Of a stretch of DNA of 64,000 nt, positions 19,019 to 28,067 are shown piece by piece (position 1 is the stretch's first letter; every line of letters starts with the position of its first letter). The position numbers and the translations under genes are program-made. Under the pieces are notes generated by a model, which was not told where the DNA came from, searched no databases, and worked only from the letters and a program-made list of their open reading frames with translations. Origin of the DNA: Pseudomonas pergaminensis (lineage in GTDB: Bacteria; Pseudomonadota; Gammaproteobacteria; Pseudomonadales; Pseudomonadaceae); the NCBI RefSeq assembly GCF_024112395.2, contig NZ_CP078013.2:124001-188000 (forward strand), given 5' to 3'.

Positions 19019-19645
19019 ATGCGTTTTTTTGTCTTGGCAGCGGCTTTGTTGCTATCGACCTCGGTGTTGGCGGCGTTCGTTCCCGAAGCCGTGTCCATGC
19101 CCAAGCCGCACTACCCCTCGTTCCTGACGTCTGTCCCGGGACATGCGCGCATCAGCTTGAACATCCACAATGATGGTTCGGTCAGCGATGTAAAAGCGCT
19201 CAGCGCCACCAAGCCCGAGTTCGGCGAAGCCGCCGTGGAGGCGGCCACACAATGGCGTTTCAAACCCTGGACGGTAAATGCGGATCAGCCAGCGGTGATC
19301 GACGCGCAAAACGAGATGATCTTCACGCCCGAGGAGATCAAGGCGAAGAGTACTCAGTTGTCCTTCATGGAAACGACCTATCAGTCCTGCAGCGCGTTGA
19401 ACGAAGAAGTCAGCCAGTTCCGCCGCAACCATCCTTCCCGCCCGCTCATCCAAATGAAGAGTTTTGCCATCACCCGCGTCGCCGTGATGTTCCCGGCATT
19501 GAGCGGTAAAAGCGATTACAACGAAGGCCTGGACCGCGCCGACGCGCTTGAAAGCGCCCTGCCGGAAATCGTGCGTAAATGCCAGGCCCATCCCAAATCG
19601 ACCTACGCGAAATACCTACCCAGCAACCTCCGACGCTACCTGTAA
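19019..19645 (+). CDS. Exported protein with TonB C-terminal-like domain
   Basis: Protein of 208 residues. A signal peptide (MRFFVLAAALLLSTSVLAAF) is followed by a TonB_C-type domain at about residues 30-105 (MPKPHYPSFL... ISLNIHNDGSVSDVKALSATKPEFGEAAVEAATQWRFKPW). It lacks the membrane anchor plus proline-rich spacer of true TonB, so it is probably a soluble periplasmic protein that uses the fold in another way. The C-terminal 100 residues (TYQSCSALNEEV... SKSTYAKYLP-like) match nothing I recognise. It stands alone between the ABC operon and the LysR gene. Confidence 0.75.
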   Translation: MRFFVLAAALLLSTSVLAAFVPEAVSMPKPHYPSFLTSVPGHARISLNIHNDGSVSDVKALSATKPEFGEAAVEAATQWRFKPWTVNADQPAVIDAQNEMIFTPEEIKAKSTQLSFMETTYQSCSALNEEVSQFRRNHPSRPLIQMKSFAITRVAVMFPALSGKSDYNEGLDRADALESALPEIVRKCQAHPKSTYAKYLPSNLRRYL

Positions 19646-19697
19646 AGCCTGCTACGATTGCGCTCAATTCACGCCCCGTTGATCACGAGTGCTTGGC

Positions 19698-20618
19698 ATG
19701 CAACTACCGGACATGAACCTGCTGGTCGCCCTCGACGCCTTGCTCGACGAGGGCAGCGTGGTCGGCGCCGCGCGCCGCATGAACCTCAGCCCCGCCGCCA
19801 TGAGCCGCACCCTCACGCGTATCCGCGAAGCCGTGGGCGACCCGATCCTGGTGCGCGCCGGGCGCGGCCTGGTGCCCACGCCCAAGGCCCTGCAACTGCA
19901 AGGCCAGGTGCGCAACGTGGTGGAGCAGGCAGCGCTGCTGTTCCGCTCGGCGGACCAGGTGGACCTGAGCACATTGCGCCGCCGCTTCAGCGTGCGCGCC
20001 AATGATTTTTTCATCGGTGTGTATGGCGGGCGCCTGTTCGACACCATGGAACGCATGGCCCCCCTGTGCGAACTGTGCTTTGTGCCCGAAGGTGACACCG
20101 ACGACGAGGCCCTGCGCGAAGGGCGCCTGGACTTGCGCGTGAGCAACACCATGCCGGTCAGCCCCGAAGTGAAGGTGCAGAACCTGTTCTCCACCACCTT
20201 CGTCGGCCTGGCGCGGGAAGACCATCCGTTGTTTGACGAAGAAATCACCGCGGCGCGTTTTGCCAGCTACTCGCACATCAGCATCTCGCGGCGCGGCATT
20301 GCGCGCGGGCCGATCGACACCGCACTGAATGCCCAGGGGCTGGAGCGCCGCGTGGCGATGATCGCCCCGGGTTTCCACGGTGCGATGTTCATGCTGCCCG
20401 ACTCCGACCTGCTGCTGCCGGTGCCCAAGGAAGCGCTGCTGAGCGCTAATCGCCTGAAGTTGCCACTGCGTGCATTCGCCTTGCCGATCTCGCTGCCGAC
20501 GTTGGTGTTGGCCCAATCCTGGCATCCGCGATTCGACAAAGACCCCGCCCACAAATGGCTGCGCGAAACCATGCGCGAGAGTTGCCACGCCACCTGGCTC
20601 GAAGCCCAGCCCACCTGA
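19698..20618 (+). CDS. LysR-family transcriptional regulator
   Basis: Regulator of 306 residues with an N-terminal winged helix (MNLLVALDALLDEGSVVGAARRMNLSPAAMSRTLTRIRE) and a LysR substrate-binding domain. The ATG at 19698 is preferred over the GTG at 19689, because family members begin with this short MQLPDMNLL-type lead. It lies on the same strand as, and 131 bases ahead of, the DHA2-type pump operon, and may control that pump; an autonomous promoter in 20619-20749 is likely. Confidence 0.9.
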   Translation: MQLPDMNLLVALDALLDEGSVVGAARRMNLSPAAMSRTLTRIREAVGDPILVRAGRGLVPTPKALQLQGQVRNVVEQAALLFRSADQVDLSTLRRRFSVRANDFFIGVYGGRLFDTMERMAPLCELCFVPEGDTDDEALREGRLDLRVSNTMPVSPEVKVQNLFSTTFVGLAREDHPLFDEEITAARFASYSHISISRRGIARGPIDTALNAQGLERRVAMIAPGFHGAMFMLPDSDLLLPVPKEALLSANRLKLPLRAFALPISLPTLVLAQSWHPRFDKDPAHKWLRETMRESCHATWLEAQPT

Positions 20619-20623
20619 CGCCC

Positions 20624-20641
20624 CAAGCCAGCTCCTACATG
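20624..20641. repeat. Solitary REP half-site
   Basis: CCAAGCCAGCTCCTACAT is close to one arm of the Pseudomonas REP found as a full pair near 30.1 kb (CAAGCCAGCTCCCACA). No partner arm lies near, so it is a single REP or a relic. Confidence 0.5.
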
Positions 20642-20749
20642 AATTCAGGATTGCGTCTGGCGCAGTTATACCCTGCCAATAAGTAACTTTTTGTCATGTG
20701 TGTGCCTGATTAAACTGCTCGGGTATTTACCATTCCGAGTTATCTGTTC

Positions 20750-22285
20750 ATGACGTCCCTCGCTGCCCCCGCACTCCAGGCCGCAGCCAAGCCCACTGCC
20801 ATGACCCCGCCCGTCTTCGGTCCGCGCATCATCATCGGTCTGGTCGGCGTGTTGCTGGCCGTGCTGGTCTCCGGTCTCAACGAGATGGTCACCAAGGTGG
20901 CCCTCGCGGATATTCGCGGTGCGCTGTACATCGGTTTTGACGAAGGCACCTGGCTGGTCGCGGCTTATACCGCCACCTCCGTGTCGGCCATGGCGTTTGC
21001 GCCTTGGTGCTCGGTGACCTTTTCCCTGCGCCGCTTCACGCTGTGCGCCATCGGCCTATTCACCGTGCTGGGGATCCTGTGCCCGTTCGCGCCGAACTAC
21101 GAAAGCCTGCTGGTGCTGCGCACTGTGCAAGGCCTGGCCGGTGGCGCGTTGCCGCCGATGCTGATGACCGTGGCGCTGCGTTTCCTGCCGGCCAACGTCA
21201 AGCTGTACGGCTTGGCCGGCTATGCACTCACCGCCACCTTCGGCCCGAGCCTGGGCACGCCGCTGGCGGCGCTGTGGACCGAGTACGTCGGCTGGCAGTG
21301 GGCGTTCTGGCAGATCGTCGCGCCGTGCCTGCTGGCCATGGTCGCCGTGGCCTACGGGCTGCCGCAGGACCCGCTGCGCCTGGAGCGCTTCAAGCAGTTC
21401 AACTGGCGCGGTCTGCTGCTGGGCTTCCCGGCGATCTGCATGCTGGTCATCGGCATCCTGCAAGGCAACCGCCTGGACTGGTTCGAGTCGGGCCTGATCA
21501 CCTTCCTGTTGTGCGGCGGCAGTGCCTTGCTGGTGCTGTTCATGGTGAACGAGTGGTCCCAGCCCATACCGTTCTTCAAGCTGCAGATGCTCGGCCTGCG
21601 CAACCTGTCGTTTGCGCTGATCGTGCTGGCGGGCGTGCTCATGGTGCTGACCTCGGTGATCATCATCCCGTCGAGTTTTCTCGCCCAGGTCCAGGGCTAT
21701 CGTCCGCTGCAAACCGCGCCAGTGATGCTGCTGATGGCCATCCCGCAGTTGATCGCGCTGCCGCTGGTGGCGGCGCTGTGCAACCTGCGTTGGGTCGATT
21801 GTCGCTGGGTGCTGGGGATCGGCCTGGGGATGCTGGTGCTGTGCTGCGTGGGCAGTGCGCACCTCACTTCGGAATGGATTCGTGACGATTTCTACGGCCT
21901 GTACCTGCTGCAAATCTTCGGGCAACCGATGGCCGTGTTGCCGCTGCTGATGCTCTCCACCGGCAGCATCCAGCCCATGGACGGCCCGTTCGCCTCGGCT
22001 TGGTTCAACACCGTCAAGGGCCTGGCCGCCGTGATCGCCACCGGTGTGCTCGATACCTTGACCACCCAGCGCCTGCATTTTCACTCGACCATGTTGGTCG
22101 ACCGCCTGGGTAACTCACCGCTGGCCGACGGCGACGCGCCGGGCCTGGCGCACCGCCTGCACGAGCAGGCCGTGGTGCTGACTTCTTCGGATCTGTATTA
22201 CGTCATGGCCGCAGTCGCGGTGGCGTTGATCCTGCTGATTTTCTGGATGCCCACGCGGATTTTCCCGCCTCGCGCACCGACTTGA
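20750..22285 (+). CDS. MFS drug transporter, DHA2 (EmrB-like) family
   Basis: Inner-membrane exporter of 511 residues with about 14 hydrophobic helices, the DHA2 count. Family motifs are visible: the helix-1 region (IIIGLVGVLLAVLVSGLNEMVTKVAL) and the helix 4-5 region (RTVQGLAGGALPPMLMT). With the next two genes it forms an EmrAB-TolC-like tripartite pump spanning both membranes. The operon is compact: the membrane-fusion gene starts 15 bases later. The LysR gene upstream is the obvious regulator candidate. Confidence 0.93.
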   Translation: MTSLAAPALQAAAKPTAMTPPVFGPRIIIGLVGVLLAVLVSGLNEMVTKVALADIRGALYIGFDEGTWLVAAYTATSVSAMAFAPWCSVTFSLRRFTLCAIGLFTVLGILCPFAPNYESLLVLRTVQGLAGGALPPMLMTVALRFLPANVKLYGLAGYALTATFGPSLGTPLAALWTEYVGWQWAFWQIVAPCLLAMVAVAYGLPQDPLRLERFKQFNWRGLLLGFPAICMLVIGILQGNRLDWFESGLITFLLCGGSALLVLFMVNEWSQPIPFFKLQMLGLRNLSFALIVLAGVLMVLTSVIIIPSSFLAQVQGYRPLQTAPVMLLMAIPQLIALPLVAALCNLRWVDCRWVLGIGLGMLVLCCVGSAHLTSEWIRDDFYGLYLLQIFGQPMAVLPLLMLSTGSIQPMDGPFASAWFNTVKGLAAVIATGVLDTLTTQRLHFHSTMLVDRLGNSPLADGDAPGLAHRLHEQAVVLTSSDLYYVMAAVAVALILLIFWMPTRIFPPRAPT

Positions 22286-22300
22286 TTGAAAGGACTGTTC

Positions 22301-23359
22301 ATGAAACGCAAAGACAAAATTGCCGTCTCCGTTATTGCTGTGTTCGCCGTCGGCGTGCTGGTGTATCTGGTCGCGCCGGGTGTGCTGGGCAGCAAGCGCC
22401 AGACCACCAACGACGCCTTCGTTGCTGCGGACTTCACCCTGGTGGCGCCACGTGTGGCCGGTTTCATCAAGGAGGTGTTGGTGGAAGACAACCAGCGCGT
22501 CAAGGCCGGGCAACTGCTGGCGCTGATCGACGACCGCGACTTCCGCGCTGCCGCCCAGGCTGCCGACGCCGATGCGTTGGTGGCCCAGGCCCAACTGAAA
22601 AACGCCACCGCCACCCTCGAGCGCCAAAGCTCGGTGATCGCCCAGGCCCAGGCCACCGTCGCGGCGGATCGCGCCGAAATGGCCTTTGCCGAACACGAAC
22701 TGAATCGCTACAACCGCCTCGCCGGTGTCGGTGCCGGCACCGTGCAGAATGCCCAGCAAGCCAAGACCCGCATCGACCAGGCCACCGCGCGCCTGGCCAA
22801 TGCCACGGCGGTGCTGGCGGCTGAACGCAAGCAAGTGGAAATCCTCACCGCCCAGCGCGACGCCGCCGAAGGTGGGCTCAAGCGTGCCCAGGCCGCGCTG
22901 GAATTGGCCAGTTACCAGCTGTCGTACACGCGCATTGTCGCGCCGGTGGATGGCATGGTCGGCGAGCGTGCAGTGCGGGTGGGCGCCTACGTGACGCCAG
23001 GCAGCAAGATCCTTGCGGTCGTGCCGCTGGAAGAAGCGTACGTGGTGGCCAACTTCCAGGAAACCCAGCTCTCCCATATGCACGCCGGCCAGGCCGTGCA
23101 GGTGCGCGTCGACAGCCTCGACGGTGAGTTGCTCAACGGCCATCTGGAAAGCCTCGCGCCTGCCACCGGAGTGACCTTTGCCTCGGTCAAACCCGATAAC
23201 GCCACCGGTAACTTCACCAAGGTGGTGCAGCGCATCCCGGTGAAAATCGTCCTCGAACCCAACCAGGCGCACACCGAACGCTTGCGGGTCGGCATGTCGG
23301 TGGAAGCCAGCGTCGACACCCGGCCGGTCGTGCAGACCCGTGAGGTGGCCCAGCAATGA
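22301..23359 (+). CDS. HlyD/EmrA-family periplasmic adaptor
   Basis: Membrane-fusion protein of 352 residues. A single N-terminal membrane helix (KIAVSVIAVFAVGVLVYLVAPG) is followed by a lipoyl-like half (TLVAPRVAGFIKEVLVEDNQRVKAGQLLALID), a long coiled-coil hairpin rich in Ala/Gln at about residues 80-200, and the second lipoyl half (YTRIVAPVDGMVGERAVRVGAYV). The ATG at 22301 has AAAGGA ahead of it; an upstream TTG lacks one. Its end overlaps the outer-membrane gene by 4 bases. Confidence 0.93.
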   Translation: MKRKDKIAVSVIAVFAVGVLVYLVAPGVLGSKRQTTNDAFVAADFTLVAPRVAGFIKEVLVEDNQRVKAGQLLALIDDRDFRAAAQAADADALVAQAQLKNATATLERQSSVIAQAQATVAADRAEMAFAEHELNRYNRLAGVGAGTVQNAQQAKTRIDQATARLANATAVLAAERKQVEILTAQRDAAEGGLKRAQAALELASYQLSYTRIVAPVDGMVGERAVRVGAYVTPGSKILAVVPLEEAYVVANFQETQLSHMHAGQAVQVRVDSLDGELLNGHLESLAPATGVTFASVKPDNATGNFTKVVQRIPVKIVLEPNQAHTERLRVGMSVEASVDTRPVVQTREVAQQ

Positions 23360-24801
23360 AACGAGTGGCCTGGCTCACCATGAGCCTCATCAGCCTGAGC
23401 GCCTGCACGGTCGGTCCGGATTTCCAAAAGCCCCAGAGCCCGCAAGTGACGCAATGGAACGCGCCCCAGGGTCGCCAGGCGGCCAGCCGTGCCGTCAGCG
23501 ATCCCTTGCAGGAGCGCTGGTGGGATGTGTTCCACGACGCGCAACTCTCGGCGCTCACCCGTCGCGCGCTCACCGATAACCTCGACCTGAAATTGGCCAG
23601 CAGTCGCTTGCAGCAAAGCCGTGCCGTGCGCCAGGTGACCACCGCCGAGCGTTATCCCAACGTCAACGCCAACGGTGATTACCTGCGCCAACGCAACAGC
23701 GGCAAGGGCCTGAGCGACCCTTCCGGCAACAACGGCCGCTCGGCGTTCAATCAGTGGGACATGGGTTTTTCCGCCTCTTGGGAGCTGGACTTCTGGGGCC
23801 GGGTAAAACGCGAAACCGAAGCCGCTGACGCCACCCTGCAAGTGGCTGAAGACGACCGCCGCGCGGTGTTGTTGTCGGTACTCGCCGAGACGGCCCAGGA
23901 CTACATCCAACTGCGCGGCGTACAGAACACCCGCGCCGTCACCGAGCAAAACCTCGACGTCGCGCGTCACAGCCTCAAGCTCTCGCAGTTGCGCCTGGCG
24001 GACGGTGTGGCGACGGACCTGGACGTCGCCGAAGCCGCCGCCCAGGTCGCCGCTATCGAAGCGCGGCTGCCGGATCTGCAACAGCGCCAGGACCAACTGA
24101 TCAACGCCCTCAGCCTGTTGATGGGCGAGCCGCCGCAGGCCCTGCATGCGCAGTTGTCCAAGGACGCCGCTGTGCCGCAAACCCAGCGCCAGGTCGCGAT
24201 TGGCTTACCGTCGGAGTTGGCCGAACGCCGCCCGGATATCCGCCAGGCCGAAGCACGCCTGCACGCCGCCACCGCCAGCATTGGCGTGGCCAAGGGCGAC
24301 TTCTACCCGCGCATCACTTTATCCGGCAGCCTCGGTTCCCAGGCCATGCAACTCTCGGATCTCGGTTCCTGGGGCTCCCGCGCCTTTGCCTTCGGCCCGC
24401 AGTTCAGCTTGCCGTTGTTCAATGGCGGGCGCCTGCAAGGCATGCTGAACCTGCGCGAAGCCCAGCAACAGGAAGCGGCGCTCGCGTACCAGCAAACCGT
24501 GCTGCGGGCCTGGCATGAGATCGACGACCAACTGACTCGCTACAACGCCAGCCAACTGCGCCGCGACAGCCTCGCCGAAGCCGTGCGCCAGAACCAGATT
24601 GCCCTGAGCACCGCGCAACAGCAGTACGTGGAAGGCGTGGTGGATTTCGTCAACGTGCTCACCGTGCAGAGCGCGTTGCTGGCCACGCAAGAGCAGTGGG
24701 TGGAGAGCTCGACCAGCGTGTCCCTGGCCATGGTTGGGCTGTACAAAGCGTTGGGTGGCGGCTGGGAATCGGTGTATCCGCTGCAAACCGCTGGGCGCTG
24801 A
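23356..24801 (+). CDS. Outer-membrane efflux lipoprotein (NodT/OprM type)
   Basis: TolC-like channel protein of 481 residues. A lipoprotein signal (MSLISLSAC|TVGPDF) predicts acylation at Cys16. Two repeats of the outer-membrane efflux fold follow, with typical motifs (DPLQERWWDVFHDAQLSALTRRAL, PDIRQAEARLHAATASIGVAKGDFYPRI). It completes the tripartite pump with the DHA2 transporter and the adaptor; the 4-base overlap with the latter indicates coupled translation. Confidence 0.93.
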   Translation: MKRVAWLTMSLISLSACTVGPDFQKPQSPQVTQWNAPQGRQAASRAVSDPLQERWWDVFHDAQLSALTRRALTDNLDLKLASSRLQQSRAVRQVTTAERYPNVNANGDYLRQRNSGKGLSDPSGNNGRSAFNQWDMGFSASWELDFWGRVKRETEAADATLQVAEDDRRAVLLSVLAETAQDYIQLRGVQNTRAVTEQNLDVARHSLKLSQLRLADGVATDLDVAEAAAQVAAIEARLPDLQQRQDQLINALSLLMGEPPQALHAQLSKDAAVPQTQRQVAIGLPSELAERRPDIRQAEARLHAATASIGVAKGDFYPRITLSGSLGSQAMQLSDLGSWGSRAFAFGPQFSLPLFNGGRLQGMLNLREAQQQEAALAYQQTVLRAWHEIDDQLTRYNASQLRRDSLAEAVRQNQIALSTAQQQYVEGVVDFVNVLTVQSALLATQEQWVESSTSVSLAMVGLYKALGGGWESVYPLQTAGR

Positions 24802-24837
24802 ACGGCAAAGAGTTTTTGTCAGTCGCGAAATAAGGTC

Positions 24838-24859
24838 TAATGATAATTGCTCTCAATAG
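24838..24859 (+). promoter_or_regulatory. Putative Fur box of the truncated fecI
   Basis: TAATGATAATTGCTCTCAATAG matches the arrangement usually seen before fecI-like genes in Pseudomonas (GATAATTGCTCTCA). It stands 17 bases before the ATG of a sigma-factor fragment and appears intact although the gene is not. Confidence 0.65.
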
Positions 24860-24875
24860 TGTATCTGAGCTTTTC

Positions 24876-25020
24876 ATGGACACCGCGACTGACGGCCAGC
24901 GACAGCTTCACCTCCTGTACCGCGACCATCACGGCTGGCTGCAAGGCGGGTTGCGCAAGCGTCTGGGCGACCGTGAGCATGCGGCCGATGTGGCGCAGGA
25001 CACCTTCCTGCGCCTACAGA
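24876..25020 (+). pseudogene. Truncated FecI-type ECF sigma factor
   Basis: Only the first 48 or so codons of an iron-starvation sigma gene remain: LLYRDHHGWLQGGLRKRLGDREHAADVAQDTFLRLQ is the start of sigma region 2. After about 25020 the similarity ends abruptly, and the frame runs into the end of the leftward DUF3142 gene. Region 4 and the usual fecR and receptor partners are missing, so the protein cannot work as a sigma factor. The Fur box and start codon are preserved. This is the scar of a deletion between an iron-signalling locus and the DUF3142 gene. Confidence 0.85.
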
Positions 25021-25029
25021 TTGCGTGCA

Positions 25030-25734
25030 TCAAGGGTTTTGCAAAAACACCACATAGCCTCGAAACCACTCGCTGTCCTTCAGATACCCCGGCTCTTCCC
25101 ACTCCCCGCCCTGAATCAAGCCAATCTTGAACGGCAACCCCAACCGGTTCATCCGTGGCAAATACGCCGCGTAATCCGGGATGCTGTGCCGCCCTTGATA
25201 CGTTTGCACCACCACTTCATCCACCACCCCTTTGAGTTGAGCGATGGCAGCCGGATCAGCGTTGCTGCTCCAGTCCATCAAGCCGGTGATGCTCAGGCGC
25301 AGGTCGGTGGGCAGGCGCTGGCGCAGGTCGCGCAGGAAGTCGGCGTATTCATGCAGGTACTGAGTGCGAGCATCGAAGTCGATCTGGATGCCCACCACCG
25401 GATTGCCTGCGTCGCGCCAGCGTTGCACCTGGCCGAACAGTTGGCGGTAGACCTGCTCGGGCCAGTGCAGGGTGTGGGCGCGGTAGACGATCCAGATGTC
25501 GCCTTCGGTAAGGCGCGGCACGCTGATGCCTTGGGCAATCATCTGCACGCCGCGCTGGGGCGCGCGGCGCGTGGAGTTGATCTGGCCCTGGAGGATGTAC
25601 AGGGTTTTCGCCTGCTTGAGCACCGGCTGTGGTGTAACCCCGCTCCACAGCCAGAAGGCGTCATAGTCGCGGGCGTCGACGGCGCCGAAGGCCGGGCTTG
25701 CCAGCAACAGCAAACCTAGCCACAGGTGCTTCAC
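25030..25734 (-). CDS. DUF3142 protein, exported
   Basis: Protein of 234 residues that starts with a signal peptide (LWLGLLLLASPAFG) and has a TIM-barrel-like, glycosidase-reminiscent pattern: GIQIDFDARTQYLHEYADFL, LSITGLMDWSSNA, DEVVVQTYQGRHSI. These are typical of DUF3142, whose function is not established. The GTG at 25734 is chosen because it overlaps the stop of the upstream gene by 4 bases and puts the signal peptide at the N-terminus. It probably works with the exported protein encoded directly upstream. Confidence 0.82.
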   Translation of the reverse strand: MKHLWLGLLLLASPAFGAVDARDYDAFWLWSGVTPQPVLKQAKTLYILQGQINSTRRAPQRGVQMIAQGISVPRLTEGDIWIVYRAHTLHWPEQVYRQLFGQVQRWRDAGNPVVGIQIDFDARTQYLHEYADFLRDLRQRLPTDLRLSITGLMDWSSNADPAAIAQLKGVVDEVVVQTYQGRHSIPDYAAYLPRMNRLGLPFKIGLIQGGEWEEPGYLKDSEWFRGYVVFLQNP

Positions 25735-27899
25735 CAGTAGTACTGCAGCGATTTGCCCCACTGGGTGTCGGCGTAGCTGGTTTTCAACTGGCGAAACCAG
25801 GCCTTGCGCACGGCCGGTTCTACATCGACGCCGCCGCAACTGTTGTAGCCCGAGGGCCCGTAGCAGTTGATGGCGCGGAACAGGGCGTAGGCCTTGTCAT
25901 TCTTGGGTGCCTTGGCGTTGCCGATCACCTGTTTGTAGCCGTCCAGGCGCGAGAAGGTTTCACCCTTGAAGTCCGATGCACTGCTGCCCAGGCTGCCGGC
26001 GGCGCGCGCCTGTTCCAGTGGCATGCCGTCCAGGCCGTTGCGCAGGATGAACTCACCCAGGCAGTTCAAGCCTTGTGGGTTTTTGGCATCGCCCTGCAAG
26101 GTCGCGGCGGTTTGCGCAATGCTCGGGCAGCTGTAGCCAGACTCGGCTTTGTCGCCGTTCCACTGGAACAGCTTCAAGGTCTGGCTGGTGCTGTAGACGT
26201 AGCCCAGGCTGGTGCCCAGTTTGTCTTCCGGGGCAGAGGCTGGCAGCTGCTTGAGGTCGTCGGCGAAGGTAGCGTACTGACCGCGCAGCAGGTCTTTGTA
26301 GAGCAGCACGAATTGCGCAGTCTGGCGTTCCAGCGGATCGCTGGCCTGCGCGATCTGCTGGCGCAGCAACTCGGGACCGGCGACGTTGCGCAGCAGGATG
26401 TAACGCACCTGCTTGGCGCTGATCGGCGAATCGGCGGCAAACACCTTGGCCAACTGGCCGCTGCGCTCGTAGTTCATGGCCAACGCCAACTCAAGCTGAT
26501 CGCGTTGCAACGGCAACTTCGCCAGCGGCAGCAGTTGCAGCCAGAGCGCTTCGGCGCCTTTCCAATCTTGCTTGGCTTCCAGGGCCAGGGCACGCAGGGT
26601 TTGTTGGCTGAAGGCGAAGTAATTCAGGCTCGACGGCACGCTCTGGGGCAATTGTTTCAGCGCGGCGTCCGGCTGATGCTCGGTATACAGCGCAGACACC
26701 GCGAGCAAGTAGTCATACAGCTCCGGCGCGCTGGAAAACGCAGTTTTCTGCTTTTCCAGGTCGGTGCGGGAGAGGGCGGGCTGGTTGCCACCGCGCATCA
26801 CCATCAGGTTGCTGACAAACTGGATCATCGGCGTGCTGACGGTTTCGCTATTGACCATCAACAGCTTGAGGTCGGCTTCCTCCACCAGTTCATCCACCGA
26901 CACATTACGCTGCGCGTCCGTTGCCTCGGTCATTGCCCAGCCGAAGGCCTCGGCGAGCTTGGTGTTGTCACCTGCCAACCAATAAACACGGCGCAACAGG
27001 CCACGGGCGGAGGCCAGGTAGTCGCCCTGTGGATAAGTTTTCAGGTAACCGAGAAAGCCTTCCTCGGCATGGCTCAGGGCGGACTTATCCACATGCTCGA
27101 GCTGCGGCATGCCGTACTCGTCAAAGGCTTCAGCCTGGGCCTGGTTCAAAGACGTGCGCGCAGTCATATACAGCGCGGTTTCCTTCAGCCAAGGCACGTG
27201 GCTGGCGCTGGCGGCGGCAAAACCGCGCTCAGCGTCACCGAAGCGACCGCTGTAGAAGTCGGCGGCGGCTTGCAGGTAGGTACGGAACAGTTGGCCGTCG
27301 TTGGACTGGATCTGCTGGGCGTCCACCACCTGGCCTTCCCACGAACAGGCTGTGAGCAGTTGCAGGCGCGCTTTTATCAGCAGCTCACGCTCAGCAGCCG
27401 GCATGTCGGCCTTGATCACCTGGCTGATGAACGCCGTGGCGCTGTCATCATCGTTGCTGCGGCAACGGCTGCCCTCGCCAGTCAGGAACGCTTCGCCTGC
27501 GGTCTTGTACTCGTCGCGCTGGATGCCCAGGGGCTTGAGCAGGGTGTCGAGTTCGGCGGTGCGTGAATTGTCCGGCTTGTTGTCGGGCTCATCGTTTGTC
27601 GCGGGGATAGGCGCCAAGCGATAGACCGGGAACGGCACCGGGCCAAAGCCCTGGGACAGATCATCTTCGCTCAGCGCATTGGGCGTGAGCGGTTCGGCCT
27701 TTTTGTCCGCTAGCAGCAGGCGCAGGTTGACGCGACTGTCGTTGCCGGGGCCGAGGAAGGGCAGGTTACTGCAGGAATCGAGGCTATCACGCGAGACGCG
27801 CCAGTCGGGGTAGCACGAGTCGTCAGAGCTGGCCTGGGCCTGTTGGGTGATGCCGGCAAGCAGTGCCAGTGCCAGGGGTGACAGAAAACCGATGCGCAT
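25731..27899 (-). CDS. Exported helical-repeat (TPR-like) protein of unknown function
   Basis: Protein of 722 residues. A signal peptide (IGFLSPLALALLAGITQQAQA) is followed by a cysteine-containing segment (CYPDWRVSRDSLDSC), then long stretches of amphipathic helices with TPR-like spacing (FGDAERGFAAASASHVPWL, LPQSVPSSLNYFAFSQQTLRALALEAKQDWKGAEALWLQLLPLAKLPLQRDQLELALAMNYERSGQL). The ATG at 27899 sits before the signal peptide; an in-frame start 26 codons earlier is less likely. Translation is coupled to the DUF3142 gene. Periplasmic scaffolding or envelope function is possible, but nothing proves it. Confidence 0.75.
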   Translation of the reverse strand: MRIGFLSPLALALLAGITQQAQASSDDSCYPDWRVSRDSLDSCSNLPFLGPGNDSRVNLRLLLADKKAEPLTPNALSEDDLSQGFGPVPFPVYRLAPIPATNDEPDNKPDNSRTAELDTLLKPLGIQRDEYKTAGEAFLTGEGSRCRSNDDDSATAFISQVIKADMPAAERELLIKARLQLLTACSWEGQVVDAQQIQSNDGQLFRTYLQAAADFYSGRFGDAERGFAAASASHVPWLKETALYMTARTSLNQAQAEAFDEYGMPQLEHVDKSALSHAEEGFLGYLKTYPQGDYLASARGLLRRVYWLAGDNTKLAEAFGWAMTEATDAQRNVSVDELVEEADLKLLMVNSETVSTPMIQFVSNLMVMRGGNQPALSRTDLEKQKTAFSSAPELYDYLLAVSALYTEHQPDAALKQLPQSVPSSLNYFAFSQQTLRALALEAKQDWKGAEALWLQLLPLAKLPLQRDQLELALAMNYERSGQLAKVFAADSPISAKQVRYILLRNVAGPELLRQQIAQASDPLERQTAQFVLLYKDLLRGQYATFADDLKQLPASAPEDKLGTSLGYVYSTSQTLKLFQWNGDKAESGYSCPSIAQTAATLQGDAKNPQGLNCLGEFILRNGLDGMPLEQARAAGSLGSSASDFKGETFSRLDGYKQVIGNAKAPKNDKAYALFRAINCYGPSGYNSCGGVDVEPAVRKAWFRQLKTSYADTQWGKSLQYYW

Positions 27900-28067
27900 G
27901 ACGTGTCCTTGATCCTGAGTCCTTGGAGGGAGGCAATAATAGCGTGTTCCTACGGTTGCTTCGGAGAAGCCCTGCACAAATTACTGATTTGTCCGATTCC
28001 AGCAGCCAGCCTGGATCTTTTGTCCTAGAGTGGCGGTGTTTGCGCTTGGGCAATCAGGGGAATCGAG

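Noticed and set aside
19019..19645. Genuine TonB energy transducer for the iron receptor at 2-4.5 kb
   Set aside because: It has a cleavable signal peptide instead of a membrane anchor, lacks the proline-rich spacer, and no exbB/exbD genes are nearby.
25698..27566. Plus-strand open frame of about 620 codons opposite the helical-repeat gene
   Set aside because: The opposite strand encodes a protein with signal peptide and coupled downstream gene; the plus-strand product is compositionally odd (Gln/Val/Gly/Leu-rich) and has no start signals.
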